Source: Microbacteriaceae bacterium (GTDB lineage: Bacteria; Actinomycetota; Actinomycetes; Actinomycetales; Microbacteriaceae). From it: 61,795 nt of DNA. The stretch's first letter is position 1. Every line of letters starts with the position of its first letter. The stretch spans positions 1 to 61,795 of the forward strand of contig JAODMO010000005.1 of NCBI GenBank assembly GCA_025464995.1. Reading direction: 5' to 3'. The notes beneath the pieces are model-generated. The model ran no database searches. It was not told where the DNA came from and saw only the letters and a list, made by a program, of their open reading frames with translations. The translations under genes and the position numbers were made by a program. This document shows, piece by piece, positions 51,875-60,549 of this stretch.

Positions 51875-53039
51875 TCGTCGTCGGTCGTCGGAACACGAGT
51901 CGGGTGCCGCCGAAGGCGAGAAACCCGCTCACGAGGGCGAGCGTCATGCCGGCGGTGAGCGCGGCGCCGAGCAGGTAGGTCGCGGCTCCGCCCAGGACGG
52001 CGACGGCCGCGAGTGCGCCCCGCGCGGGCGTAGTGCGATCAGCGCCGAGCGCCCACGTGAGGGTGCCGAGCCAGACGCCGACGGCGAGCGCGAGCACGCC
52101 GAGGCCGCGCACGAAGGCGTCGCCGTCCGGCCCGTACGCGGCGACCATCGAGACGGCCACGACACCGACGGCGCCGACGGATGCTGCAGTGCCTATCCAG
52201 AGCGGACGGGTGCCGCCCGCCGAGCGCGCCTCGACCACGATCGTGCCGGCGAGCAGCAGCGGCACGACCGCGAGCTGCGCGGCGGCCGCCGCGGTGCCGA
52301 GAAGTGGGCCCGCGGCATCCGTGCCGGTCGCTGCGATGCTCGCGCTGACCGCGCCGACCCAGACGACCACGGTGTAGACGAAGCTCGAGAGCGCGAGCGT
52401 GCGCACCCGCCTCGCGAGGTGGCGCGCATCCGCGACGGTCCGGAGCCGCGCCCCCGGGAGTCGTCGGGCGGCGGACGGGTCGTAGAACGCGGCGACGGCG
52501 ACGGCGAGGGCGGGAAGCGTGGCGGTGAGCGGCGACGCGAACGACCAGACGAGGAACGGGGCGGCGATGATCGCGACGCCCCCGGAGATCGCCGCCGCGA
52601 CCCACCCGGCGGATCCGGGGCGGCGACGGAGCACGGCGAAGAGCATGAGGGCGGTGAAGGCCGCGAACCCCGCGGCGCTCACCAGCGCGAACACCCACGT
52701 GAGCCCGCCGAAGAGCGACGGGGTGTTGCCCGTGTCGCCCTCCTCCATCCCGACGGAGAAGGACAACACGAGGAGCAGGTCGCCCACGATGGCGAGGCTG
52801 GCCGCGGCGGCGACGCCCGTCTCGTATCCGCGGCCGAGGCGCAACGCGGGCGATACGAGCAGCAGCAGCGCGACCATCATGAGCAGCGGAGCGGCCACGC
52901 CGCTCACGACGAGCATCGCGGTTCGCAGCGGAGCCCACATCCCTGACGAGGAGAACATGAGCAGGAGCGACAGCACGCAGAACACGAGCGCCGTCGCCGC
53001 GAGGGTGGCCGCCGCACTTCGCGGGGAACGGAGGGTCAT
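51840..53039 (-). CDS. Polytopic membrane protein of unknown function
   Basis: The 399-residue product has about 11-12 hydrophobic segments (first at TLAATALVFCVLSLLLMF, residues ~11-28), few charged residues and a Thr-rich C terminus (RPTTTTTPETLP). I recognise no transporter motif and it does not look like a PTS EIIC. The ATG at 53039 has GGAGGG 1-2 nt upstream, too close; the preceding frame has shadow composition. It lies between the PTS IIB gene (convergent, 35 bp overlap) and the phosphosugar mutase gene. Confidence 0.65.
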   Translation of the reverse strand: MTLRSPRSAAATLAATALVFCVLSLLLMFSSSGMWAPLRTAMLVVSGVAAPLLMMVALLLLVSPALRLGRGYETGVAAAASLAIVGDLLLVLSFSVGMEEGDTGNTPSLFGGLTWVFALVSAAGFAAFTALMLFAVLRRRPGSAGWVAAAISGGVAIIAAPFLVWSFASPLTATLPALAVAVAAFYDPSAARRLPGARLRTVADARHLARRVRTLALSSFVYTVVVWVGAVSASIAATGTDAAGPLLGTAAAAAQLAVVPLLLAGTIVVEARSAGGTRPLWIGTAASVGAVGVVAVSMVAAYGPDGDAFVRGLGVLALAVGVWLGTLTWALGADRTTPARGALAAVAVLGGAATYLLGAALTAGMTLALVSGFLAFGGTRLVFRRPTTTTTPETLPASA

Positions 53040-53106
53040 GACGCAATCACAGCGCACCCGAGGCCGCCCGCGCGTCGCTCGCACGGATGATCCGGGTGCG
53101 CGGCCA

Positions 53107-54792
53107 TCACGCGAGGAGTTCGCGCACGGCCGCGTCGAGCGCGGCGACGGTCGCCTCGGCGGCCGCTCGTCGCTCGGCACCCGTGCCCGAGGCCGCGGAG
53201 GCGTCGATGTACACCTTGAGTTTCGGCTCGGTGCCGCTCGGGCGCACGATGACGCGGGCGTCGTCGTCGAGAACGATGCGCAAGATGTCGCCGGGCGGGT
53301 ACTGGCCGAATCCCGACGCGAAGTCGTCGATGCGAGCGACCGGGATTCCCGCGATCTGCGCGGGAGGGGCGTCGCGCAGCCGCGCCATGAGCGTGGAGAT
53401 GTCGGCGAGATCGCTCACCCGGATGGAGATCTGCGACGACGCGAACGCGCCGAACTTCTCGGCGAAGGCCAGCTCGTGGTCGGCGATCGTCCGCCCCTTC
53501 TCGGCGAGTTCGGTCACGAGGGAGAGGAAGTCGACCGCGGCGGAGATCCCGTCCTTGTCGAGCACCTTGTCGGGGTCGACGAGGTAGCCGAGGGCCTCCT
53601 CGTAGCCGAAGGCGAGGCCGCCGACGCGCGAGATCCATTTGAAGCCGGTGAGGGTCTCGGCGTAGTCCACGTGATACTGGCTCGCGACCGCCGCGAGCGC
53701 GGGCGACGACACGAGAGAGGCCGCCATCGTTCCCGAGCCGACGACGGCGATGCGCTCTGCGGCCCGCCAGCCGAGCAGCGAGCCCACGTCGTTGCCGCTC
53801 AGGCGGCGCCATCCGCCGGCGCCATCGGGAATGGCGACCGCTAGCCGATCGGCGTCCGGATCGTTTGCCATGACGAGGTCGGCGCCCGCCTCCGTGGCGG
53901 TGGCGAACGCGAGGTCGAGCGCGCCCGGCTCCTCGGGATTGGGGAACGCGACCGTGGGGAAGGCCGCATCCGGTTCGATCTGCTCGCGCACCACGACGGG
54001 TTCGGCGAAGCCGGCCTCGGCGAACACGCGGCTCGCCACCTCCCACCCGACGCCGTGCATGGCCGTGTACACGACCTTCACCGGAGTCGGCGGGCGACCG
54101 GATGGCGAGGCGAGCGCCGCAGTGCGCCTGACGTACTCGTCAACGACGTCGTCCGCCGCGATCTCCACATCGTTCGACCGCGGCAGGTCGGGCACCCGCA
54201 GCTCGGCCGCCACCCGCGCGATGTGCGCCGCGATCTCGCCGTCGGCGGGCGAGACGATCTGCGACCCGTGGTCGAGGCCACCGAGGTACACCTTGTAGCC
54301 GTTGTCGCGGGCCGGGTTGTGGCTTGCGGTGACCATGACGCCAGCGCTCGCGTCGAGGTGCCGCACCGCGAAGGCGAGCACGGGCGTCGGGAGCATCCGG
54401 GGCAGCAGGATGGCGCGAACGCCCGCTCCGGACATGAGCTCGGCGGTGTCGCGAGCGAAGACGTCGGAGTTTTTGCGGCCGTCGTAGCCGATGACGATGC
54501 TCGGTTCGCGCGACTTCTCGAGCAGGTAGGCCGCCAGCCCGGCGGCCGCCTGCGCCACGAGCACGCGGTTCATGCGCGTCGAGCCGGCGCCGAGCTCGCC
54601 GCGCAGGCCGGCCGTCCCGAACTCGAGCCGGGTCGCGAAGCGGCGGGAGAGTTCGGCGGCGCCCTCCGTGTCGCCCGTCTCGGCGGCACAGATGAGCGTC
54701 GCGAGCTCGGCGCGGGTCGACTCATCCGGGTCCTGGTCGTGCCAGGCGGTCGCGGTCGCGACGAGGTCGTCGAGCGGCTCGTGCGCGGTCAC
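53107..54792 (-). CDS. Phosphohexomutase-superfamily enzyme, possible phosphopentomutase
   Basis: The 561-residue enzyme has all four alpha-D-phosphohexomutase landmarks: the phosphoserine loop VTASHNPARDNGYKVY near residues 148-163, metal-binding NDPDADRLAVAI near 307-318, sugar-binding FGYEEALGYLVDPDK near 392-406 and phosphate-binding VRPSGTEPKLKVYID near 517-531. The length suits the PGM2-like group, which includes phosphopentomutases. It overlaps pnp by 4 bp, favouring pentose-1-phosphate to pentose-5-phosphate conversion; glucose or mannose phosphate is the alternative. Confidence 0.85.
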   Translation of the reverse strand: MTAHEPLDDLVATATAWHDQDPDESTRAELATLICAAETGDTEGAAELSRRFATRLEFGTAGLRGELGAGSTRMNRVLVAQAAAGLAAYLLEKSREPSIVIGYDGRKNSDVFARDTAELMSGAGVRAILLPRMLPTPVLAFAVRHLDASAGVMVTASHNPARDNGYKVYLGGLDHGSQIVSPADGEIAAHIARVAAELRVPDLPRSNDVEIAADDVVDEYVRRTAALASPSGRPPTPVKVVYTAMHGVGWEVASRVFAEAGFAEPVVVREQIEPDAAFPTVAFPNPEEPGALDLAFATATEAGADLVMANDPDADRLAVAIPDGAGGWRRLSGNDVGSLLGWRAAERIAVVGSGTMAASLVSSPALAAVASQYHVDYAETLTGFKWISRVGGLAFGYEEALGYLVDPDKVLDKDGISAAVDFLSLVTELAEKGRTIADHELAFAEKFGAFASSQISIRVSDLADISTLMARLRDAPPAQIAGIPVARIDDFASGFGQYPPGDILRIVLDDDARVIVRPSGTEPKLKVYIDASAASGTGAERRAAAEATVAALDAAVRELLA

Positions 54793-55613
54793 AGCGCGGC
54801 CACGATCCGCGCCAGCAGCGCGCTGATGACGGGCTCCGCCTGCGCGCCGGCCTCGAGCACCTCGGCGTGGCTCAGGGGCGTGGGGGAGATGCCGGCCGCG
54901 AGATTGGTGATCAGCGACATCCCGAGCACCTCCATTCCGGCCTCGCGCGCAGCGATCGCCTCGAGCGCGGTCGACATGCCGACGATGTGGCCGCCGATGG
55001 CCTTGGCCATCTGCACCTCGGCGGGCGTCTCGTAGTGCGGGCCGCGGTTCTGCACGTAGACGCCCTCGTCGAGCGTCGGGTCGATGCCTCTCGCGATGTC
55101 GCGCAGGCGGGCGCTGTAGAGGTCGGTGAGGTCGACGAAGGTCGCGCCCTCGAGCGGGGAGTCGGCGGTGAGGTTGATGTGGTCGCTGATCAGCACGGGG
55201 GTGCCCGGCTTCCACGACTCGCGGATGCCGCCCGCGCCGTTCGTCAGGATCATGGTCGTGACGCCCGCCGCGGCGGCCGTGCGCACCGAGTGAACGACGC
55301 GACGCACGCCATGCCCCTCGTAGTAGTGGGTGCGGGCACCGATGACGAGGGCGCGCTTGCCGCTCGGCAACAGGATGGAGCGCAGCGTGCCCGAGTGGCC
55401 GACGAGCGCGGGCTTGGAGAAGCCGATGACCTCGTGAGCGGGGATGGTCGCGGTGGTCTCGCCGATGAGATCCGCCGCGCGGCCCCAGCCGCTGCCGAGG
55501 GTGAGAGCGATGTCGTGCCGTGCCACACCGGTGCGCTCGGCGATCTCTGCGGCGGCGCTGACGGCGACGGTGCGGGGGTCGGTTGCTGGATCATCCAGGG
55601 GGTGGTTCGACAT
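54789..55613 (-). CDS. punA: Purine-nucleoside phosphorylase (trimeric type)
   Basis: The 274-residue enzyme has LTLGSGWGRAADLIGE near residues 38-53 (phosphate Ser), GRTH-equivalent IGARTHYYEGHG near 91-102, ILTNGAGGIRESWKPG near 121-136 and YVQNRGPHYETPAEVQMAKA near 188-207, all of the PNP family 2 (trimeric, guanosine/inosine-preferring). It yields base and ribose-1-phosphate. TAGAGT lies 6 nt before the ATG, suggesting a leaderless message. The phosphosugar mutase gene overlaps its end. Confidence 0.93.
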   Translation of the reverse strand: MSNHPLDDPATDPRTVAVSAAAEIAERTGVARHDIALTLGSGWGRAADLIGETTATIPAHEVIGFSKPALVGHSGTLRSILLPSGKRALVIGARTHYYEGHGVRRVVHSVRTAAAAGVTTMILTNGAGGIRESWKPGTPVLISDHINLTADSPLEGATFVDLTDLYSARLRDIARGIDPTLDEGVYVQNRGPHYETPAEVQMAKAIGGHIVGMSTALEAIAAREAGMEVLGMSLITNLAAGISPTPLSHAEVLEAGAQAEPVISALLARIVAAL

Positions 55614-55619
55614 GCCACC

Positions 55620-55625
55620 ACTCTA
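55620..55625 (-). promoter_or_regulatory. -10 element of punA, leaderless arrangement
   Basis: On the minus strand TAGAGT ends 6 nt before the ATG at 55613. No Shine-Dalgarno sequence or clear -35. Confidence 0.4.
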
Positions 55626-55707
55626 TTGGGCGCGTTCCGGCGGTCCGTCGGGACGCGGGCGGGTATCCGGTTTGGGTGCGTGCTCGCGGCGGGGGAGAAT
55701 TGCAGTC

Positions 55708-57144
55708 ATGGCCTATGAATTCGAACGCAAGCCGCGCATCGCCGTCGTCGGTGGAGGGCCTGGCGGATACGAGGCCGCACTGGCCGGTGCACAGCTCGGA
55801 GCCGAGGTCACGCTCGTCGAACGCACCGGCGTCGGCGGATCGGCCGTGCTGACCGACGTCGTGCCGTCGAAGACGCTCATCGCGACCGCGGAGGCCACGA
55901 ACGCCATCGGTGAGGCCGCCGACCTCGGTGTGCAGTTCTTCACCCGCGGCGAGAACGGTCGCCCGGTGCGGCCGGAGGTCGCCGTGAACCTCGCGGCCGT
56001 CAACGCCCGGTTGCTCCGGCTCGCCCGCCAGCAGTCGGAAGACATGAAGAGCCAGCTGATCAAGGCCGGCGTCAGGGTCATCCAGGGCGAGGGGCGATTG
56101 GATGGCGCGCAGCGCGTCATCGTCTCCAACGGCCGCGGCAAATCGCGCATCGACTTCGACGAGATCGACGCGGACACCCTCATCGTGTCGGTCGGGGCCA
56201 GCCCCCGCCTGCTCGAGTCGGCGATGCCCGACGGCAAGCGCATCTTCACCTGGACGCAGGTCTACTCGCTCGACGAGATTCCCGAGCACCTCATCGTCGT
56301 CGGATCGGGTGTCACCGGCGCCGAGTTCGCCTCCGCGTACACGGCCCTCGGCTCGAAGGTGACGCTGATCTCGTCGCGTGACCAGGTGCTCCCCGGTGAA
56401 GACGCGGATGCCGCGCGCGTGATCGAAGACGTCTTCACCCGCAACGGAATGACGGTGCTCTCGAAGAGCCGCGCCGAGTCCGTGGTCGCGACCGCCACCG
56501 GAGTCGTCGCCACGCTCTCCGACGGCCGGATCGTCGAGGGCAGCCACTGCCTCATGGCGGTCGGCTCGATCCCGAACACGGCGGGCATCGGGCTCGCGGA
56601 GGCCGGCGTGCAGCTCACCGAGTCCGGCCACATCCGGGTCAACCGCGTGGCCCGCACGTCGGTGCCGTCGATATACGCGGCCGGTGACTGCAGCAACTCC
56701 CTGCCCCTCGCCTCCGTCGCCTCGATGCAGGGACGCACGGCCGTCTTTCATGCGCTCGGCGACGCCGTGAACCCGACCGAATTGCGCAACGTGGCGTCCA
56801 ACATCTTCACCCAGCCCGAGATCGCGACCGTCGGCTGGACGCAGAAGCAGATCGAAGACGGCATCGCCCAGGGCGAGATCTACAAGCTGCCGCTGGCATC
56901 GAACCCGCGCGCCAAGATGATGGGCATCAAAGACGGCTTCGTGAAGCTCTTCGCACGCACCGGCAGCGGAACCGTCATCGGAGGCGTCATCGTCGCCCCG
57001 CACGCGTCGGAGCTCATCGCCTCGCTGTCGCTCGCGGTCGAGCACCGCCTCACAGTAGACCAGCTCGCCTCGGCCTTCTCGGTCTACCCCTCGCTCACGG
57101 GCAGCATCACGGATGCGGCGCGGGCGATGCACATCGTCCGGTAG
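55708..57144 (+). CDS. lpdA: NAD(P)H-quinone dehydrogenase LpdA-like flavoprotein
   Basis: The 478-residue flavoprotein is a flavin disulfide-reductase family member: FAD fold RIAVVGGGPGGYEAALAGAQ near residues 10-29, NAD fold IVVGSGVTGAEFASAYTALG near 195-214, FAD-ribityl YAAGDCSNSLPLAS near 325-338. In place of the CxxxxC redox motif it has GVGGSAVLTDVVPSKT, with no cysteines, as in mycobacterial LpdA, which is a quinone reductase and not a lipoamide dehydrogenase. Divergent from punA; GGGGGAGAA precedes the ATG. Confidence 0.9.
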   Translation: MAYEFERKPRIAVVGGGPGGYEAALAGAQLGAEVTLVERTGVGGSAVLTDVVPSKTLIATAEATNAIGEAADLGVQFFTRGENGRPVRPEVAVNLAAVNARLLRLARQQSEDMKSQLIKAGVRVIQGEGRLDGAQRVIVSNGRGKSRIDFDEIDADTLIVSVGASPRLLESAMPDGKRIFTWTQVYSLDEIPEHLIVVGSGVTGAEFASAYTALGSKVTLISSRDQVLPGEDADAARVIEDVFTRNGMTVLSKSRAESVVATATGVVATLSDGRIVEGSHCLMAVGSIPNTAGIGLAEAGVQLTESGHIRVNRVARTSVPSIYAAGDCSNSLPLASVASMQGRTAVFHALGDAVNPTELRNVASNIFTQPEIATVGWTQKQIEDGIAQGEIYKLPLASNPRAKMMGIKDGFVKLFARTGSGTVIGGVIVAPHASELIASLSLAVEHRLTVDQLASAFSVYPSLTGSITDAARAMHIVR

Positions 57145-57192
57145 GCGCGGCGCGGCCGTCGCTGCGCCCGGCGCGGCCGCTGCGCACGCACT

Positions 57193-57254
57193 TCGCGCCC
57201 GAAAGTTGCTCTCGCGCCTGAACGTTCGCCCGCGAGAGTCACTTTCGGGCGCGA
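57193..57254. repeat. Palindromic repeat element, copy 1
   Basis: Arms 57193-57216 and 57231-57254 (left arm opening TCGCGCCCGAAAGT, right arm ending ACTTTCGGGCGCGA) pair over 24 bp with a 2-base mismatch around the loop CCTGAACGTTCGCC. Its reverse complement aligns with copy 2 beyond the next gene, so the two flank that gene as inverted repeats. Nothing else is seen in 57145-57355. Confidence 0.6.
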
Positions 57255-57355
57255 GACCGGTACGTCTCATCCTCCACAGCGGCAATCGCGACCTTGTGCT
57301 CAGCAAACGACCGTTGGGTCGCCCACAGTCATCGCGGTGCTGGCATCGTCGCGGG

Positions 57356-58408
57356 ATGGATGCATCCCTTTCCGCGCCAGCCGTTCCTCGTGTCAGGGCC
57401 GCCGCCACGGTCGACGGGCCGATGTCGCTCGAGCTGTTCGGGCGAGAACGGGCGCCGCGCGCCGAGTGCTGGGCGGACGACTTCGTGCTTGTGCGTGAGT
57501 TGGTCGGCGCCGCGGAACGCGGTCGTCTCTTCCGGTCGGTGCGTAATGGTGACTTCACTCGACTACGGGCGGGTGTGTACCTGCCCACGGAACTCTGGCT
57601 TCGGCGGGACAGCGATGCCCGCAACCTCGACCGACTTCGAGCCGTCGCGCTCTCCGTGCAGCGGCCGGTCGTCTTCGCGTCAGCTTCGGCTGCCGCGCTC
57701 TGGCGCCTGCCAATATCCACGACATGGCCTCTCACGCCTACCGTGCTGGGCGAACGCCGCACCGGTGGACGATCTTCACCGCACCTGCACGTGAACGGAG
57801 ACGGAATGCCCTCTGAGATCTGGGTGGTCGACGGGTTGGCCGCGACTTCCCTTCCGCGCACCCTTGTCGATGTGGCGCGCCGCGGTTCCTTCGAGACTGC
57901 CGTAGTGATGGCCGACCGAGCGCTTGCTGCGATACCGCCAGCGGCGGAAGGCGTGGAGTCGTTCCGGGTCACCGCGGGTGAGCTGCGCTCCGAACTCCAC
58001 GGGCTCGGTCTCGTCCAGGGCGTGGGCCGGGTACTGGCGGTCATCGAGTTCGCGAACGGGCTCTCCGGATCCGTGGGCGAATCCGTGACGAGAGTGACGA
58101 TTCACTCCCTGGGGTTCCCGGCACCGATTCTCCAACAGGAGTTCAGGGATGCCCTCGGACGAATGTTCGCGGACTTCTGGTGGCCCGAGTTCCGTCTCAT
58201 CGGGGAGTTCGACGGCAAGGGCAAGTATCTGCGGGAAGAGTTCACCCGGGGTCGACCCACCGCGCAGGTGGTGCTCGAGGAGAAAGAGCGCGAGGACCGC
58301 TTACGTGCACTCGGCCCTTCCGTCACGAGGTTCGGGTGGGATGAAGCCCGCTCTCCGGCCTCCTTGCGCCGCAAGCTGCTCGGCGCCGGACTGCCGTTGG
58401 GGCGGTGA
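57356..58408 (+). CDS. AbiEi-like antitoxin-domain / DUF559-like nuclease-fold protein
   Basis: The 350-residue product begins (from about residue 35) with an AbiEi-type winged-helix-like region (GAAERGRLFRSVRNGDFTRL, then LRAVALSVQRPVVFASASAA, ~100-120, and ATSLPRTLVDVARR near 163). Its C terminus has the restriction-like RLIGEFDGKGKYLREEFTRG (~282-301), QVVLEEKEREDRLRALG and VTRFGWDEA, as in DUF559/Vsr-like nucleases. AbiEi-domain proteins occur in type IV toxin-antitoxin and phage defence settings; no AbiEii toxin is adjacent. ATG 57422 is an alternative start. Flanked by inverted repeat copies. Confidence 0.65.
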   Translation: MDASLSAPAVPRVRAAATVDGPMSLELFGRERAPRAECWADDFVLVRELVGAAERGRLFRSVRNGDFTRLRAGVYLPTELWLRRDSDARNLDRLRAVALSVQRPVVFASASAAALWRLPISTTWPLTPTVLGERRTGGRSSPHLHVNGDGMPSEIWVVDGLAATSLPRTLVDVARRGSFETAVVMADRALAAIPPAAEGVESFRVTAGELRSELHGLGLVQGVGRVLAVIEFANGLSGSVGESVTRVTIHSLGFPAPILQQEFRDALGRMFADFWWPEFRLIGEFDGKGKYLREEFTRGRPTAQVVLEEKEREDRLRALGPSVTRFGWDEARSPASLRRKLLGAGLPLGR

Positions 58409-58450
58409 GGCGGGCAGCGACACCGTTGCAGGGGGCTGAGGGATCGCGGC

Positions 58451-58508
58451 GGAAAGTGACGTTCGCGGTCGAACGTTCAGGCGCGAGCGTCACTCTGAGC
58501 CGCGAACT
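58451..58508. repeat. Palindromic repeat element, copy 2
   Basis: GGAAAGTGAC, GTCGAACGTTCAGGCGCGAG and GTCACTCTGAGCCGCGAAC align with the reverse complement of copy 1 (GAAAGTGAC, GCGAACGTTCAGGCGCGAG, ...GGGCGCGAA) with most bases identical. Part of a further degenerate copy may follow near 58535-58560. Confidence 0.55.
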
Positions 58509-58571
58509 TCGCTCGCGGGGGTGGAACGTCGCAGTGAGGCGCGGAAAGCGAAGGTTCGGACAAACCGACGG

Positions 58572-58635
58572 GCAGGCCGCGGCCGCAGAGCCGTGGCCGC
58601 AGAGCGGCGGCCGCAGCGCCGCCGCCGCAGAGCCG
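58572..58635. repeat. GC-only short tandem repeat next to the biotin carboxylase stop
   Basis: Four imperfect copies of a roughly 15-nt unit (GGCCGCAGAGCCG and variants) lie back to back, ending 5 nt from the biotin-carboxylase stop codon. The region 58409-58639 has no gene on either strand. Confidence 0.5.
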
Positions 58636-58639
58636 CCGA

Positions 58640-60409
58640 CTACGCGATCGACAGCAGCACGTGCCCCGACGAGACCGTCGTGCCGACCGCCGCGTTGACG
58701 CCCGAGACGGTGCCGTCTTTGTGAGCGGTGATCGGCTGCTCCATCTTCATGGCCTCGAGCACGAGGATGAGGTCGCCCTTGACGACCACGTCGCCGTCGG
58801 CCACGACGAGCTTCACGATCGTCGCCTGCATCGGCGCCTTCACGGTGTCGCCCGTGACGGTGGAGACGGCGGATGCGCCGCGACGCTTCGGCGCGACCGC
58901 GTTCGATACGCCGCCCGACGCGGGCAGGAGCTTCGTGGGCAGCGAGACCTCGATGCGCTTGCCGTCTACTTCGACGACGACGCTGTGGCGGACCGCGGCG
59001 GCGGCGCTGTCGTGCAACGAACCGCTCCACGGCTCGATGTCGTTGTCGAACTCGGTCTCGATCCATCGGGTGTAGATGGTGAAGGGGCTCGACGTGAAGG
59101 CCGGGTCGCGCACGATCTTGCGGTGGAACGGAAGCACAGTGGGCAGGCCCGCGACCTCGAACTCGTCGAGCGCGCGGCGGGCGCGTTCAAGCGCGTCCTC
59201 ACGGGTCGAGCCGGTGACGATGAGCTTGGCGAGCAGCGAGTCGAAGGCGCCGCTGATGACGTCGCCGGTCGTGACGCCGCTGTCGACGCGCACGCCGGGT
59301 CCGCCGGGGAACCGGAGGACGTTGACGGGACCGGGCGCGGGCATGAAGTTGAGGCCCGGGTCTTCGCCATTGATGCGGAACTCGAAGGAGTGCCCCTGCG
59401 GCACCGGGTCGTCGTAGTCGAGCACGCCACCCTCCGCGATGCGGAACTGCTCGCGCACGAGATCGATGCCGGTCACCTCCTCGGACACCGGATGCTCCAC
59501 CTGCAGGCGCGTGTTCACCTCGAGGAAGGAGATGGTGCCGTCCCTCGCGACGAGGAACTCGCAGGTGCCCGCGCCGACATAGCCGACCTCGCGCAGGATC
59601 GCCTTCGAGGAGGAGTAGAGCTGTTCGTTCTGTGCGACGCTCAGGAACGGCGCGGGCGCCTCCTCGACGAGCTTCTGGTGACGACGCTGCAGCGAGCAGT
59701 CGCGGGTCGAGATGACGACGACGTTGCCGTGCTGGTCGGCCAGGCACTGGGTCTCGACGTGGCGCGGCTTGTCGAGGTACTTCTCCACGAAGCACTCGCC
59801 CCGGCCGAAGGCGCTCTTGGCCTCGCGGACGGCCGACTCGAAGAGCTCGGCGACCTCCTCGCGCTTGCGCGCCACCTTCAGGCCACGACCACCGCCGCCG
59901 AAGGCTGCCTTGATCGCGATCGGCAGGCCGTACTCGTCGGCGAACTTCTCGACCTCCTCGGCGTTCTCGACCGGGTCCTTGGTGCCGGCGACCAGGGGAG
60001 CGCCGACCTTCTCGGCGATGTGACGCGCCTTGACCTTGTCTCCGAGGTTCTCGATGGCCTCGGGCGGCGGGCCGATCCACACCAGCCCCGCGTCGATGAC
60101 GGCCTGGGCGAAGTCGCGGTTCTCGGCGAGGAAGCCGTAGCCGGGGTGCACCGAGTCGGCGCCCGACTTCTCGGCGACTGCGACGATCTTCGCTATGTCG
60201 AGGTAGGAGTCGGCGGGGGTGGCGCCGTCCAGGGAGTGCGCCTCGTCGGCCAGCCGCACGAACAGAGCGTCCCGGTCGGGCTCGGCGTACACGGCGACAC
60301 TGCCGATGCCCGCGTCCTTGCAGGCCCGGATGACCCGGACGGCGATCTCGCCCCGGTTGGCGACCAGGACCTTCTGCAGTGGCTTGACGTCGGCATTCTT
60401 GGCAGGCAC
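58640..60409 (-). CDS. Acyl-CoA carboxylase alpha subunit (biotin carboxylase + BCCP)
   Basis: The 589-residue protein has a biotin carboxylase domain ([18 protein letters not shown] near residues 13-30; ATP-grasp loop [12 protein letters not shown] near 168-179; [20 protein letters not shown] near 236-255; [14 protein letters not shown] near 296-309) and a C-terminal biotinyl domain with EAMKMEQPI (Lys ~556). It carboxylates biotin for acetyl-, propionyl- or longer acyl-CoA carboxylases. The carboxyltransferase and epsilon subunit genes that I would expect upstream in Microbacteriaceae are missing; MarR and mutase genes lie there instead. Confidence 0.92.
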   Translation of the reverse strand: MPAKNADVKPLQKVLVANRGEIAVRVIRACKDAGIGSVAVYAEPDRDALFVRLADEAHSLDGATPADSYLDIAKIVAVAEKSGADSVHPGYGFLAENRDFAQAVIDAGLVWIGPPPEAIENLGDKVKARHIAEKVGAPLVAGTKDPVENAEEVEKFADEYGLPIAIKAAFGGGGRGLKVARKREEVAELFESAVREAKSAFGRGECFVEKYLDKPRHVETQCLADQHGNVVVISTRDCSLQRRHQKLVEEAPAPFLSVAQNEQLYSSSKAILREVGYVGAGTCEFLVARDGTISFLEVNTRLQVEHPVSEEVTGIDLVREQFRIAEGGVLDYDDPVPQGHSFEFRINGEDPGLNFMPAPGPVNVLRFPGGPGVRVDSGVTTGDVISGAFDSLLAKLIVTGSTREDALERARRALDEFEVAGLPTVLPFHRKIVRDPAFTSSPFTIYTRWIETEFDNDIEPWSGSLHDSAAAAVRHSVVVEVDGKRIEVSLPTKLLPASGGVSNAVAPKRRGASAVSTVTGDTVKAPMQATIVKLVVADGDVVVKGDLILVLEAMKMEQPITAHKDGTVSGVNAAVGTTVSSGHVLLSIA

Positions 60410-60478
60410 GGCTCTCCTCAGGGCTCCGGTGGGCTCTCGGGGAGACTACTGCGCCCGACTTCGGGCCCTTGAGGGGTC

Positions 60479-60493
60479 CCGGTCCGTGACCGG
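60479..60493. repeat. Short perfect inverted repeat upstream of the carboxylase gene
   Basis: CCGGT-CCGTG-ACCGG is a perfect 5-bp stem with a 5-nt spacer, midway between the divergent carboxylase and MarR genes. It could be a regulator site but is short. Confidence 0.25.
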
Positions 60494-60536
60494 TTCGGGC
60501 AGCCGCCGGTGGTCCGCGGGCGACGTCCCCGCTGGG

Positions 60537-60542
60537 TAGGGT
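60537..60542 (+). promoter_or_regulatory. -10 element of the MarR gene, leaderless arrangement
   Basis: TAGGGT ends 7 nt before the ATG at 60550. It includes an in-frame GTG at 60541, which therefore cannot be the start. Confidence 0.4.
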
Positions 60543-60549
60543 GCGGCGC

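Noticed and set aside
51840-53039. Polytopic membrane protein as the missing PTS EIIC
   Set aside because: It is convergent with the IIA/IIB genes and shows no EIIC motif such as the conserved substrate-binding loop; topology alone is not enough.
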